Below, in pieces: positions 1 through 8,338 of a stretch of 28,323 nucleotides of DNA (position 1 is its first letter; each line of letters opens with the position of its first letter). The stretch is from Lentisphaeria bacterium. Lineage in GTDB: Bacteria; Verrucomicrobiota; Lentisphaeria; Victivallales; UBA1829. Location of the stretch: assembly GCA_019408975.1 (NCBI GenBank), contig DXVA01000013.1, positions 1 through 28,323 of the forward strand, given 5' to 3'. Made by a program: the position numbers and the translations under genes. The notes under the pieces were generated by a model, which was given only the letters and a program-made list of their open reading frames with translations, had not been told where the DNA came from and did not search any database.

Positions 1-764
1 GCGTGGAATTCGCTTCCCATATGGACGGAACGAAGTTTTTCCTCGGACCCGTGGAGTCGGCTGCGATCCAGCGTGCGCTCGGTTCCGATATCGTGATGGC
101 GTTTGACGAATGCACTCACTACCCGTGTACGCACGAAGAAGCCGAAAAATCGCTGGAAATCACACTCCGCTGGGAGGAAATTTCGCGCCGCCAGCCGCTC
201 AGAGATGGACAGCAGATGTTTGGCATCGTGCAAGGTTCCGTCTTTCAGGATTTGCGTGAAAAATCCGCGAAAATCCTTTCCGAAATGGATTTCAACGGTT
301 ATGCGATCGGCGGGGTCAGCGTGGGCGAAAGCGAGGAGGAGATGATCAAGGCGATGGACTGGACCACGCATCTGCTTCCGGAACATAAGCCGCGTTATCT
401 GATGGGCGTCGGCACACCGCGCCAGATCTATGAAGGCGTCAAACGCGGAATCGATATGTTCGACTGCGTCATGCCGACAAGACTGGCACGCCACGGCACC
501 GCGTTCGTCACGGGCGGAGGAACGATTCCCGTCAAGGCGGCGAAATACCGCGAGGACTTCACTCCGGTCGATGAAAACTGTTCCTGCTATGCCTGCCGGA
601 ATTTCACGAAAGCCTATATCCGCCATCTGCTGAATGTCAATGAAATCCTCGGAGTGCGTCTGCTTTCCATCCATAACATCGCATACTTCATGGAGCTGAT
701 GAAGTCGATCCGCGAGTCGATTGCAGACGGCACCTTCCTTCAATTCGGAGAGACTCTGCGATGA
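1..764 (+). CDS. tgt: Queuine tRNA-ribosyltransferase (TGT), 5'-truncated by the window edge
   Basis: This enzyme exchanges guanine 34 of GUN-anticodon tRNAs for a queuosine precursor (preQ1 in bacteria). The reading frame is open to the window edge. The GTG at position 3 is an internal Val in the GV-F-SHxDG segment of the family, so the N-terminal part lies outside. Visible family motifs are MAFDECTHYP (substrate-binding Asp), FGIVQGSVF, YAIGGVSVGE, and GIDMFDCVMPTR carrying the catalytic nucleophile Asp. The CxCxxC cluster in NCSCYACRN, followed by the His of YIRHLL, is the structural zinc site. All expected catalytic and zinc residues are present, so it should be active. Its stop codon overlaps the start of the LysR gene (ATGA), which suggests co-translation. 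Identification is certain; only the N-terminus is missing. Confidence 0.96.
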   Translation, partial: VEFASHMDGTKFFLGPVESAAIQRALGSDIVMAFDECTHYPCTHEEAEKSLEITLRWEEISRRQPLRDGQQMFGIVQGSVFQDLREKSAKILSEMDFNGYAIGGVSVGESEEEMIKAMDWTTHLLPEHKPRYLMGVGTPRQIYEGVKRGIDMFDCVMPTRLARHGTAFVTGGGTIPVKAAKYREDFTPVDENCSCYACRNFTKAYIRHLLNVNEILGVRLLSIHNIAYFMELMKSIRESIADGTFLQFGETLR

Positions 765-1654
765 ATGTCAACCTGCATCATCTTGAGCTTTTTTACTATA
801 CTGCCAGGGCAAAAGGGATCAGCAATGCCGTGAAGATCATTCCCTACGGCATTCAGCAGCCCGCAATCAGCCAGCAGCTGATGAAGCTCGAAGAGGAAGC
901 GGGAACCAGGCTGTTCGAGCGCAAACCGTTTGCGCTGACTCCTGCGGGAGAACGGCTTTACCGTTTTCTTTCGCATTTTTTCGAGGGCATAGAAGATGAA
1001 CTGGCGATGTTGAAGGAGGATGCGCCGATCCGTTTCCGGATTGCGTGCCCTTCCATCATCAGCGCAAAATATCTGCCGAGGCTGATCGGGGAACTGACGG
1101 CGAAATTTCCGAAACTGCGCCCGAATGTCTTTGAAGCGGACGGCGTTCAATGTCTTGCGCGCCTGAACGAAAAAAAGGTCGATGTCGCCATTACATTTTC
1201 CGTGCAGTACAAGTCCAAGTCTCTGGAAATCACGAATCTGGCAAAGTTTCCGATGGCGCTGGTCGTACCCGCCGGACACCGTTTTGCGCGGAAAGGATTC
1301 TGGCCGAAATCGGATTTCGCCTCGGAGCGCTGGATTGCGATTCAGGAAAACAGCGGCGGCACGATGGAACTGCTCGCCGGGCTCTCGCAGTTCGGGATCA
1401 CACCGCAGTTTTCCGTCTCGACCAACTCCATTGAAGCGGCTTTGGATTACGTGGAAATGGGACTCGGAATCGCATTGATGGCACATCCGCCGCAGAGCCT
1501 CACAAAAGACCGGAAAGTAGTTGTCCTTCCGCAGGAGGAACTCTTCGGCTCGCTTTACCTCTCCATTGCGTGGCAGACGGATACGAAAATGGAACGTTCC
1601 ATTTTGAACTGCACCGCCGCAACCGCCAAAAAACTTGCACGGCAGATTTTATAA
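761..1654 (+). CDS. LysR-family transcriptional regulator
   Basis: A 297-aa LysR-type regulator. The N-terminal winged helix-turn-helix lies at about residues 3-62 (LHHLELFYYTARAKGISNA, then QPAISQQLMKLEEEAGTRLFER), the classic LysR DNA-binding signature. The rest (about 85-297) is a periplasmic-binding-like effector domain, with typical segments such as PRLIGELTAKFPKLRP and the loop EMGLGIALMAHPP. The ATG at 761 overlaps the tgt stop codon by 4 bp, and the next gene starts 1 bp after this stop, so tgt, this gene and the peptidase gene look like one transcript. The effector is unknown. LysR genes often regulate themselves and a neighbour, but no divergent promoter is visible here. The HTH has an unusual insertion-like stretch (KIIPYGIQQPAISQ) between helices. 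Confidence 0.9.
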   Translation: MNVNLHHLELFYYTARAKGISNAVKIIPYGIQQPAISQQLMKLEEEAGTRLFERKPFALTPAGERLYRFLSHFFEGIEDELAMLKEDAPIRFRIACPSIISAKYLPRLIGELTAKFPKLRPNVFEADGVQCLARLNEKKVDVAITFSVQYKSKSLEITNLAKFPMALVVPAGHRFARKGFWPKSDFASERWIAIQENSGGTMELLAGLSQFGITPQFSVSTNSIEAALDYVEMGLGIALMAHPPQSLTKDRKVVVLPQEELFGSLYLSIAWQTDTKMERSILNCTAATAKKLARQIL

Positions 1655-1655
1655 G

Positions 1656-2417
1656 ATGAGTTCCGATGCGTCTTTTTTCGTAATCCTTCCTCTCAGCCGG
1701 ACACAGAAAGAATACTCAATCCGTCGTTCGGCAAAGGCATCCAGACTCACTTTGAAGGTTTCGCCCGCCGGCGCTGCGGAGGTTGTGATCCCATATTTCA
1801 CATCATATTCGGAGGCGCAGAATTTCATAGAAAAGAATTCATTATGGCTGGAACGCGCCCTGCGGAAACTCGCAAACACTCCTGCGGCGCCCCGCAAGGC
1901 GGAACCGGAATATTATCCGGCACACTTCAATCTGCGTTTTTCCGGCAGAAATCTTCCACTCTCCTATGAATGGAAAGACGTCTGCTGGGTCGGTGTCAGG
2001 GAAACCGGCGACAGCCTGCTTGTCACCGGTGCTGTTCTGAATGCGGAACAGGTCCATCAGGCACTCCGCGATTACCTTCTGCGGCGTGCTCACGAGCTTC
2101 TGGAACCTCTCATGAAACAGACCTCCGCCGAATGCGGCATCCCATACAAAGAGGTAACTTTCCGCCTTCAGCAGCGTCGCTGGGGAAGCTGTTCCGGCAG
2201 GAAGCATATCTCATTGAATGCCTTGCTGCTTTTCTTCCCGCCGGAATACGCGCGTTACGTAATGATCCATGAGCTCTGCCATACACGGGAGATGAATCAT
2301 TCCGCAAACTTCTGGCGTCTCGTCGCGACCTTTTGCCGCGACTATAAATACCTCCGTTCCGCCCTGAACAGGGAATCCTCCGGCATCATCCCCCCGATCC
2401 TGATGCGGAAAAGCTGA
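1656..2417 (+). CDS. YgjP-like (DUF45/M48-type) zinc metallopeptidase-fold protein
   Basis: The 253-aa protein has the YgjP/DUF45 signature: WGSCSGRKHISLNALLLFFP, then an HExxH zinc motif (H205-E206-L-C-H209), then H215 in MNHSANFW as the likely third ligand. Family members are WSS1/SprT-like metallohydrolases; E. coli YgjP has been described as a UTP pyrophosphatase, so the substrate cannot be assigned from sequence. The ATG at 1656 is chosen over an in-frame TTG at 1635 because it begins 1 bp after the LysR stop. The TTG would overlap that gene by 20 bp. It is the last gene of the tgt-LysR-ygjP unit and is followed by a convergent gene 60 bp away. Confidence 0.85.
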   Translation: MSSDASFFVILPLSRTQKEYSIRRSAKASRLTLKVSPAGAAEVVIPYFTSYSEAQNFIEKNSLWLERALRKLANTPAAPRKAEPEYYPAHFNLRFSGRNLPLSYEWKDVCWVGVRETGDSLLVTGAVLNAEQVHQALRDYLLRRAHELLEPLMKQTSAECGIPYKEVTFRLQQRRWGSCSGRKHISLNALLLFFPPEYARYVMIHELCHTREMNHSANFWRLVATFCRDYKYLRSALNRESSGIIPPILMRKS

Positions 2418-2477
2418 GCCGTCCTTACAGGAGAACACCATAAATGCAATAGGACTGAATGACAGGAGCATCTGCTT

Positions 2478-3608
2478 TTATTTATTGTTCTGCGGCTTAA
2501 GTATTCCATAATGATACGTCATAGTTCCGATGTGCAGATTCTCTATTTGCCTGACTGCCTCCGGCACAACTTTCACTCTCGTCAAGTCGCCGTAAACATC
2601 ACAGTAAAAGATGCGGCATCCGCGGAAGGCGTTCCAGTCTGTCAGTCCAGTGTTATAAAACTTGACCGTATTGATTCGCCCCATTGCTTTTACGGCAGAA
2701 ATATCTTTCAGATTGCGGCACTGGAAGATAGTAATGGAAGACAGTTGCAGGCTGCGGAAAGCATTGAGATCTTTCAGCGTATCGCAATCCTGAAATTCAA
2801 TGCTTCTTAAACTCCTGAAATTCGACAGGTCGGGCAAAGACAAGTCCGGACATGCGGAAAAACTTAAAGAATATAGTTTTTCCGCATTGAGTTTTTCAAA
2901 AAGACCGGACGGCATCCGGCATTTCTCCAGGCTCAATAGAAAAATATCCAAATGAGGGGGAAACTGTAAATCGCGGCAGTTGTCCAGAGTCAGTGCGGCG
3001 GTCACACGGTCAATCGCCGATGCATTGGTAAAACCGGAAGCATTACGGATTCGCAGAGCGCTTAATGCTGAAAAGCGCTTCAGTAAAGTCCAATCGAAAG
3101 GTTCATTCTGCAGACGAATATCCAGATTGCCTATTTTTAAAGTATCAGGAATTTTCATGACCTCATCCATTCGCCAGTTATCAACATAAAACCCGTTAAA
3201 ATGAATACACTTCTGCACACGCGGCACATAATAGGAATCAAAGGAAATGGGAGTATTGCCGATCTTGACCAGACGAAGATAGGCGTTCGGAATATCCAGA
3301 AATGGAGTTAAATTTCCTCCGGGCAGATAGCAATGCAGAAAAATTGGTTCCTGCTGCTTGTTGTTTTCAATAAGATGAATCAGCGGTTTGATCTGATACC
3401 GTCCATTCGGCGGCAACTGATTGAAGTGGACAGTTACATACAATGCTTTTCGGTGGTAAATATCGACAATAACCGAATTTTCCGGCATATTATTATTGTT
3501 CTGCAAAGCCGCAGCCAAACGTTTTGCAGGTTCACCGTGACAGCAGGACTGCGGCAAAAACAGAAAGACAGTAAAAACAAATAGCAGACACAAAAAAAGA
3601 AATTTCAT
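2478..3608 (-). CDS. Exported leucine-rich-repeat-like protein, function unknown
   Basis: A 376-aa protein that I cannot match to a named family. The ATG at 3608 is preferred over one 33 bp upstream because it follows a GGGGAT ribosome-binding stretch and starts directly with a signal peptide: MKFLF, a hydrophobic core of about 18 residues, then PQSCCHG. From about residue 190 to 330, imperfect repeats of 20-24 residues with LxxLxLxxC spacing appear, for example LRSIEFQDCDTLKDLNAF and LSSITIFQCRNLKDISAV. These resemble the cysteine-containing LRR variants seen in secreted bacterial proteins. Such folds usually bind protein or glycan ligands. It stands alone on the minus strand behind its own good promoter, between the convergent ygjP gene and the tRNA. 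The function is unknown; a surface or periplasmic binding role is inference. Confidence 0.7.
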   Translation of the reverse strand: MKFLFLCLLFVFTVFLFLPQSCCHGEPAKRLAAALQNNNNMPENSVIVDIYHRKALYVTVHFNQLPPNGRYQIKPLIHLIENNKQQEPIFLHCYLPGGNLTPFLDIPNAYLRLVKIGNTPISFDSYYVPRVQKCIHFNGFYVDNWRMDEVMKIPDTLKIGNLDIRLQNEPFDWTLLKRFSALSALRIRNASGFTNASAIDRVTAALTLDNCRDLQFPPHLDIFLLSLEKCRMPSGLFEKLNAEKLYSLSFSACPDLSLPDLSNFRSLRSIEFQDCDTLKDLNAFRSLQLSSITIFQCRNLKDISAVKAMGRINTVKFYNTGLTDWNAFRGCRIFYCDVYGDLTRVKVVPEAVRQIENLHIGTMTYHYGILKPQNNK

Positions 3609-3636
3609 TTTATCCCCATGGCAAGTACGATATAGT

Positions 3637-3664
3637 ATCATATCACGTACAGGGCTGTTTTCAA
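3637..3664 (-). promoter_or_regulatory. Predicted sigma-70-type promoter of the LRR-like gene
   Basis: On the minus strand TTGAAA (plus 3659-3664) and TATGAT (plus 3637-3642) are separated by 16 bp and lie about 30-55 bp upstream of the ATG at 3608. Each hexamer matches the consensus at five of six positions. Predicted from sequence only. Confidence 0.45.
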
Positions 3665-3939
3665 GTAACGGACTTTACTGATGCGAAGTAAAAGATTCTT
3701 TTATGAAGAGCGCTCTCTAAAGAGACCTTTACATTTTATATTCTTAACAGTTTTTGAAAAATGTTCAAAATCGAATCAGGTTTTCGATTCAAACATTCCC
3801 AACACAGACGGCGGTACAATTATACCCTGTTTCCGCTTCCTGTGCCAATGAATATATCAAATGAGAGATCAATCATTCCGGCTTATGGAAGAACTGCATT
3901 TTTACGTAAAAGTACGAACAAATCATCTAAATGAGGAAC
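3665..3939. other. AT-rich intergenic stretch with an imperfect inverted repeat
   Basis: No gene is visible here. The stretch lies between the promoter of the LRR-like gene and the 3' end of the tRNA. It contains an interrupted inverted repeat: AATGTT and ATCGAA at 3760-3775, answered by TTCGAT at 3783-3788 and AACATT at 3792-3797. A short perfect TCTCT/AGAGA hairpin lies near 3713-3724. Either could be an operator or a processing structure for the tRNA transcript; neither has a clear U-tract. Confidence 0.35.
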
Positions 3940-4015
3940 TGGTCGGGGCAGTGAGATTCGAACTCACGACCTTCTGCTCCCAAAGCAGACGCGCTACCAA
4001 CTGCGCTATGCCCCG
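3940..4015 (-). tRNA. tRNA-Pro (anticodon UGG) with encoded CCA
   Basis: A full cloverleaf folds on the minus strand. The acceptor stem is CGGGGCA with TGCCCCG, the D arm is GCGC/GCGC, the anticodon stem is TCTGC/GCAGA around loop TTTGGGA (anticodon TGG at plus 3980-3982), and the T arm is GTGAG/CTCAC around TTCGAAT. The discriminator base is A, followed by a genomically encoded CCA at plus 3940-3942. UGG reads the proline CCN box with wobble. Every stem is fully paired. The 3' end faces the LRR-like gene, and no duplicated tRNA end (attachment-site sign) was seen. Confidence 0.97.
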
Positions 4016-4412
4016 GACGGGTCTCATTAAGATAACGCTCTTTTCCGAAAAAAAAAGTCCGGAAGAGACTTTTTCCTCAGAAAAATGCAAAAGAAAAATT
4101 TGGCTGCTTGATTATTTTGAGAAATATTAATTTTGAGACCATTTTCCGGCATATTCGGGCAAATACAGATAAAATAGTACAAATACGTATGGTTTTTTCA
4201 AAAAAGTTATTTATAATAATATATGTAAAAGCAAACTCATTTCAGAATTCTTTAATCTTGGAGGCAAAAAAGAACAGGGCAGGAACGTCTTCCAGAAGAA
4301 TCATGCCGATTGTATAAAAGTAAGTTTGACGCATAGGAAGCCTGACGGTTGAAATAGATTCAAACCTTCTGAATTTATTCTATAAAGATAAACGATAGAA
4401 AGAATCACACTT
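4016..4412. other. AT-rich intergenic leader before the glycosidase operon
   Basis: I see no convincing gene in these 397 bp. They must hold the tRNA promoter (minus strand) and the promoter of the operon starting at 4413. A hairpin-capable stretch lies at 4029-4068: CTCTT..CCG pairs with CGGAAGAG around an A-tract, and is followed by ACTTTTT. A perfect TATAAT lies at 4212-4217 without a clear -35 element. A TTGAA-N5-TTCAA inverted repeat at 4349-4363, about 50 bp before the ATG, could be an operator. The long AT-rich 5' region suggests a regulated leader, but nothing here is decisive. Confidence 0.35.
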
Positions 4413-7400
4413 ATGAAACTTGCACTTACCGTTCTGTCTTGTGCCCCTGCAACACTCGGATGTTTGGCAGACGGCATAATTTTTCATGAGACCTTTGAAT
4501 CTCCGAATTCCATATGTTTCAGCGGACAAGGAACAATTGATACGGCAGACGGCTACAAAACTCCTGGTGCCCTGCATGTTGTCGACGACAGTAAAACCAC
4601 TGTATGCCAGGCGGTGAGCAAATCCATTATCCCGGTATCTGCCGCCGCTTACCGTCTTTCCGGGCAGGTGAAAACCAATAATGCCGTCACTTCACGCTCC
4701 ACAATTTCTCTGGGCTTTTTCAATTCCGAAGACCAGCTGCTCGGAGTTGCCTGCGATCAGTCAACAGTCAGTGCCGAATGGGTCAGACTTGAAACAACGA
4801 TCTGCACAAAAGATATTCCCGAAGAAACGGCTTACATGCGTATTATCCTGGAACCTGCCGCAGGAGATGCCGTTGAAACGGGAAGTGCCTGGTTTGATGA
4901 CATACGGCTGGAAGCAATTGCAGAAGTAAAAGAACCAATTCCTCCACCCAGTCCGGAGGAGGAGGATTTGACCGGCACGATGTTTTATATCGACAGCTCC
5001 TGCTCGAATATGAACAAAATGGAACTGCCGCTCGAACTGACCGATGGAAATCCTTTGACCTCCTGGCGCGCTCATGAAAAGGATACCGCACCGGCGCTGG
5101 AACTAAGTTGGGGGCAGGCAAGACGTCCCGGGCGTCTAGTCTTTCTTCCTGCGGGTGAAATGCCGGAAACATTGCGCATCGCTGTGTTTGACGACCGCTC
5201 CATGCAATTCGGAAAAGCAGAGGTTCTTCCTGTAAAGGAGATTGGGGCTTATTACCGGCAGCTTGACCTGTCACAGCTGCCTGAAACACGAAAACTGATG
5301 TTGTATTTTCCCGACCCGGAACATTCCGCAATCGCGGAGATGCGTTTCTATGCACAGCGTCCTCCGAAAGAGAACTGGAACGGTTTCTGGATCTGGTATA
5401 CAAAAGAGGCGGAACCCCATATCTACCGTTCTTTCCGGCGCAAGTTCACCATTTCCGGTCCGGTAAAACACGCATGGCTTCAGGGAAAAGGCGATGATGA
5501 ATTATGGTTTTATGTCAATGGCAGGGAAACCGCCGGGCACGATATTACCCCTTTGATACGGCAGGGAGAAAATATTCTGGCAGCTGATGTCCGCAATCAT
5601 CGTTACGCGGGCGGTCTGTTAGCAGAACTGGATATTCTTTATGCTGACGGACGAACGGAAAAAATCGTTTCCGACCGCAGCTGGCGTTCAGCATATAAAC
5701 CGAAAGAGTCCACTGCATACCGGGCACTGAAATTTGATGACAGCAGCTGGGAACCGGCACTGGAAATCGTCCGTCCACCGTATGGAATATGGGGAGAAGT
5801 GCCCTATACCATGTATACCGGGAAACAGCAGATACGGCTGGAACAGACAGCCTTTCCAGAAAGACTTGCAGCAGGAACGGATTTCTCCTTGCAGTTGAAA
5901 CTGACGCCGGAAGAAAAACTCCGGTATCCGACTCCCGTATGGCTGCGAGTCGTTCGCGAGGGACAGCTTTTCCTGGAAGTGCGGCTTGATGACGGGAAAT
6001 GTCTTGCTGATTGCGATGCAGGGGAAACAACAACCCTGAAAGCTGTCCTGCCGGTCAACGCATTCTGGCCGGATGGTGAATATGAGTTTTCCCTTTATCT
6101 TCCATTTACGGAATTGACGGGTGCGGCAGCCGCACGCAGGGTGCACATAGTAAACCGGCGCCGGCCGAAACCCGTATGCTCAGAAGTGCGGCAGGGAAAA
6201 GGAAACATGCCGACATGGATGGTTAACGGCGAAGCGATGTGGAATATCTTTTATACAGTCCCGTATGCAGCCGGCTACCCGATGCAGACCACAATGATTC
6301 GGGCTTTTCACAAAGCGGGAGGGCGTGTGGCCCGTATCCTGGCCAATATGACAATCACAGACGACAATGAAGTCGGTTTTGCGGCAATTGACGCACAGGC
6401 AGGAAGAGTTCTGGCGGACAGTCCGGAAACCTTCCTGGTTCTATGTTTCTATATGGATCGCGGCATTGTCAACAACTTCTTTCAGCAGAAATATCCGGAA
6501 GAGCTGGCGGTGTTTGACAATGGTGTCCGCTTCAATAAACCTTCTCTGGCCTCCGAACGCTGGCACACCGTAGCGGGAAATGCTGTAAGAGAACTGGTGC
6601 GGCATGTCCGCTCCAGTCCATACGCCGACCGAGTTGTCGCATATATTCCCTGCGGCGGAGAAGAAGGGCAATGGCTGCATCACTGGGGCGGCAGCGATCC
6701 CGGAAAACCGGGAACCTTCAGCGATTACAGCGTCCCGATGGTGCGTTATTTCCGCAATTGGCTCAGCAGAAAATACGGCAGTGATGAAATGCTGCAGAAA
6801 GCCTGGGGAAATCCCCACGTCACGCTGAATACGGCGATGATTCCGAGCCGTGAAGAGCGTATCGCCCCCAGAACCGGAATGTTCCGCGACCCGCAGCTTC
6901 ACCGGAATGCAATTGATTACGGAGAGGCGTTGTCACAATGTATCAATGACAATCTGAAATTGTATGCCGGAATCATCAAGGATGAAACGAAACGGGAATC
7001 ACTGGTGGGATATTTCTATGGACATCTTGCCGATGTCGGGGATGGTTATATTGCGGAACAGGCGGGTTATGTGAACCAGCAGCCTTTGCTGGAATGTCCC
7101 GATATTGATTTCTTTTGCGGACCGGTGGAATATCGCTGGTGGTTCCGTGATCTCGGGGGAGTTGCCAGTTTCGACTACCCAACGCCTTCCATGCTGCGGC
7201 TGCACAATAAACTGTGGATTCAGGAAGATGATCTGAGAACCCATCTGTATCCCAGGGAATATGCATATTCAATCAGGCGCCCGGAGGAAAGTGTCCAGGT
7301 ACTGGCGAGGGAATTTGCCAAAGCCTTGACCGGTGGAGCATTGATGTACCTGCATGAATTCGGAACGGATCAGCGCAATTGGTTCGATGATGTAACTTAT

Positions 7401-8312
7401 CTGACAGAGTTGAAAAAGCTGCAAGCTCTCGGCGATTATGCAGTCAAACACAATTCTCTGGCGCCGGTCAGTGAAATCGCAGTGATTGCCAGTGACAAAA
7501 CCTTTCACTATATCCGGCAGGAAAAGCGTTACGTATTTACGGATCAGGCGGGAACACGGGGATTTTTCCAGCGTGCGGGCATCGGCCGGATCGGAGCGCC
7601 GTTTGAGGAATATTTAGTCGACGCATTTCTTGATGACGCAATGCCGGACTACAAATTCTACATTTTCCTGAATGTCTTCTGCCTGACCCCGGATGAACGT
7701 GAGGCAATTCAGCGCAAACTGGCTGGAAACGGCGCCACGGCATTATGGTTTTATGCACCCGGCTATATTGACGGAACAACGCAGGATTTGAAACATATCC
7801 GGAAACTGACTGGACTGGAACTGGATATCATCCATAGCCCCAGAGACACCAGAATGAGTCTGACCCCTGATAATTCCCTGCTTCCGGATTTTAACGCATC
7901 GTTCGGCATGTTCGACGAAGACCGGCAGGAACCGATTTTCGTCGTGCGTGATGACAAAGCGGAAACACTGGCGCGCCTGAACTTATCCCAAGAGGTCGGG
8001 ATGGCATGTAAAAAACAGGAAAACGGTGTTACGCACTATTATGCCGCGTTTCCAATGCTGCCGCCTCAAATTCTGCGTGCGATAGCACAGAAAGCCGGGG
8101 TTCATATTTACCTGGACCGTTATGATGCAGTTTACGTCTGCGAAAACTATTTGGCAATTCATACCAATCGTGACGCCGGCGAACGGATCATTACTTTGCC
8201 ACAAAACACTGCTGTAACTCAAATATATCCGGAAATAAAAAATTTTGGAAAGGAGACCAGTATTCGTTTCACATCTGCCCGCCCCCAAACCCGAATTTAT
8301 CGACTCAATTAA
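4413..8312 (+). CDS. Secreted multidomain GH42-like (clan GH-A) glycoside hydrolase
   Basis: A 1299-aa exported protein. Residues 1-19 form a signal peptide, probably cleaved near LGCLA; a Cys at 17 makes a non-canonical lipobox possible. About 22-175 is a carbohydrate-binding-like jelly roll (YRLSGQVKTN, WFDDIRLEA), followed by a Pro/Glu linker near 178-186. About 190-320 resembles a discoidin-type domain. About 325-470 is a GH2-type sugar-binding domain (FWIWYTKEAEPHIYRSFRR, WFYVNG). The catalytic TIM barrel spans about 600-1000, with CGGEEGQW (E750/E751, likely acid/base) and WIQEDDLRTH (E938, likely nucleophile). A beta-galactosidase trimerisation-like domain follows (about 1030-1180). 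The fold and active-site layout are those of clan GH-A near GH42; the sugar specificity cannot be read. It heads the operon, 26 bp before a pseudopilin gene. Its ribosome-binding site is weak (AGAAAG). Confidence 0.75.
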   Translation: MKLALTVLSCAPATLGCLADGIIFHETFESPNSICFSGQGTIDTADGYKTPGALHVVDDSKTTVCQAVSKSIIPVSAAAYRLSGQVKTNNAVTSRSTISLGFFNSEDQLLGVACDQSTVSAEWVRLETTICTKDIPEETAYMRIILEPAAGDAVETGSAWFDDIRLEAIAEVKEPIPPPSPEEEDLTGTMFYIDSSCSNMNKMELPLELTDGNPLTSWRAHEKDTAPALELSWGQARRPGRLVFLPAGEMPETLRIAVFDDRSMQFGKAEVLPVKEIGAYYRQLDLSQLPETRKLMLYFPDPEHSAIAEMRFYAQRPPKENWNGFWIWYTKEAEPHIYRSFRRKFTISGPVKHAWLQGKGDDELWFYVNGRETAGHDITPLIRQGENILAADVRNHRYAGGLLAELDILYADGRTEKIVSDRSWRSAYKPKESTAYRALKFDDSSWEPALEIVRPPYGIWGEVPYTMYTGKQQIRLEQTAFPERLAAGTDFSLQLKLTPEEKLRYPTPVWLRVVREGQLFLEVRLDDGKCLADCDAGETTTLKAVLPVNAFWPDGEYEFSLYLPFTELTGAAAARRVHIVNRRRPKPVCSEVRQGKGNMPTWMVNGEAMWNIFYTVPYAAGYPMQTTMIRAFHKAGGRVARILANMTITDDNEVGFAAIDAQAGRVLADSPETFLVLCFYMDRGIVNNFFQQKYPEELAVFDNGVRFNKPSLASERWHTVAGNAVRELVRHVRSSPYADRVVAYIPCGGEEGQWLHHWGGSDPGKPGTFSDYSVPMVRYFRNWLSRKYGSDEMLQKAWGNPHVTLNTAMIPSREERIAPRTGMFRDPQLHRNAIDYGEALSQCINDNLKLYAGIIKDETKRESLVGYFYGHLADVGDGYIAEQAGYVNQQPLLECPDIDFFCGPVEYRWWFRDLGGVASFDYPTPSMLRLHNKLWIQEDDLRTHLYPREYAYSIRRPEESVQVLAREFAKALTGGALMYLHEFGTDQRNWFDDVTYLTELKKLQALGDYAVKHNSLAPVSEIAVIASDKTFHYIRQEKRYVFTDQAGTRGFFQRAGIGRIGAPFEEYLVDAFLDDAMPDYKFYIFLNVFCLTPDEREAIQRKLAGNGATALWFYAPGYIDGTTQDLKHIRKLTGLELDIIHSPRDTRMSLTPDNSLLPDFNASFGMFDEDRQEPIFVVRDDKAETLARLNLSQEVGMACKKQENGVTHYYAAFPMLPPQILRAIAQKAGVHIYLDRYDAVYVCENYLAIHTNRDAGERIITLPQNTAVTQIYPEIKNFGKETSIRFTSARPQTRIYRLN

Positions 8313-8338
8313 ATTTATAATAACAGAAAGGCAAGGAA

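Noticed and set aside
740..1486. A 248-codon minus-strand open frame
   Set aside because: It lies entirely antisense to the LysR gene, has no recognisable motif, and its residue composition is that of a shadow frame.
3861..4130. A plus-strand frame across the tRNA
   Set aside because: It runs through the antisense strand of tRNA-Pro; translation is not plausible.
4108..4317. A 69-codon frame upstream of the GH42-like gene
   Set aside because: AT-rich leader sequence without a ribosome-binding site or recognisable domain.
3940..4412. tRNA-Pro as an integration site for the glycan cluster
   Set aside because: No repeat of the tRNA 3' end was found, no integrase is present, and the 3' end points away from the cluster.
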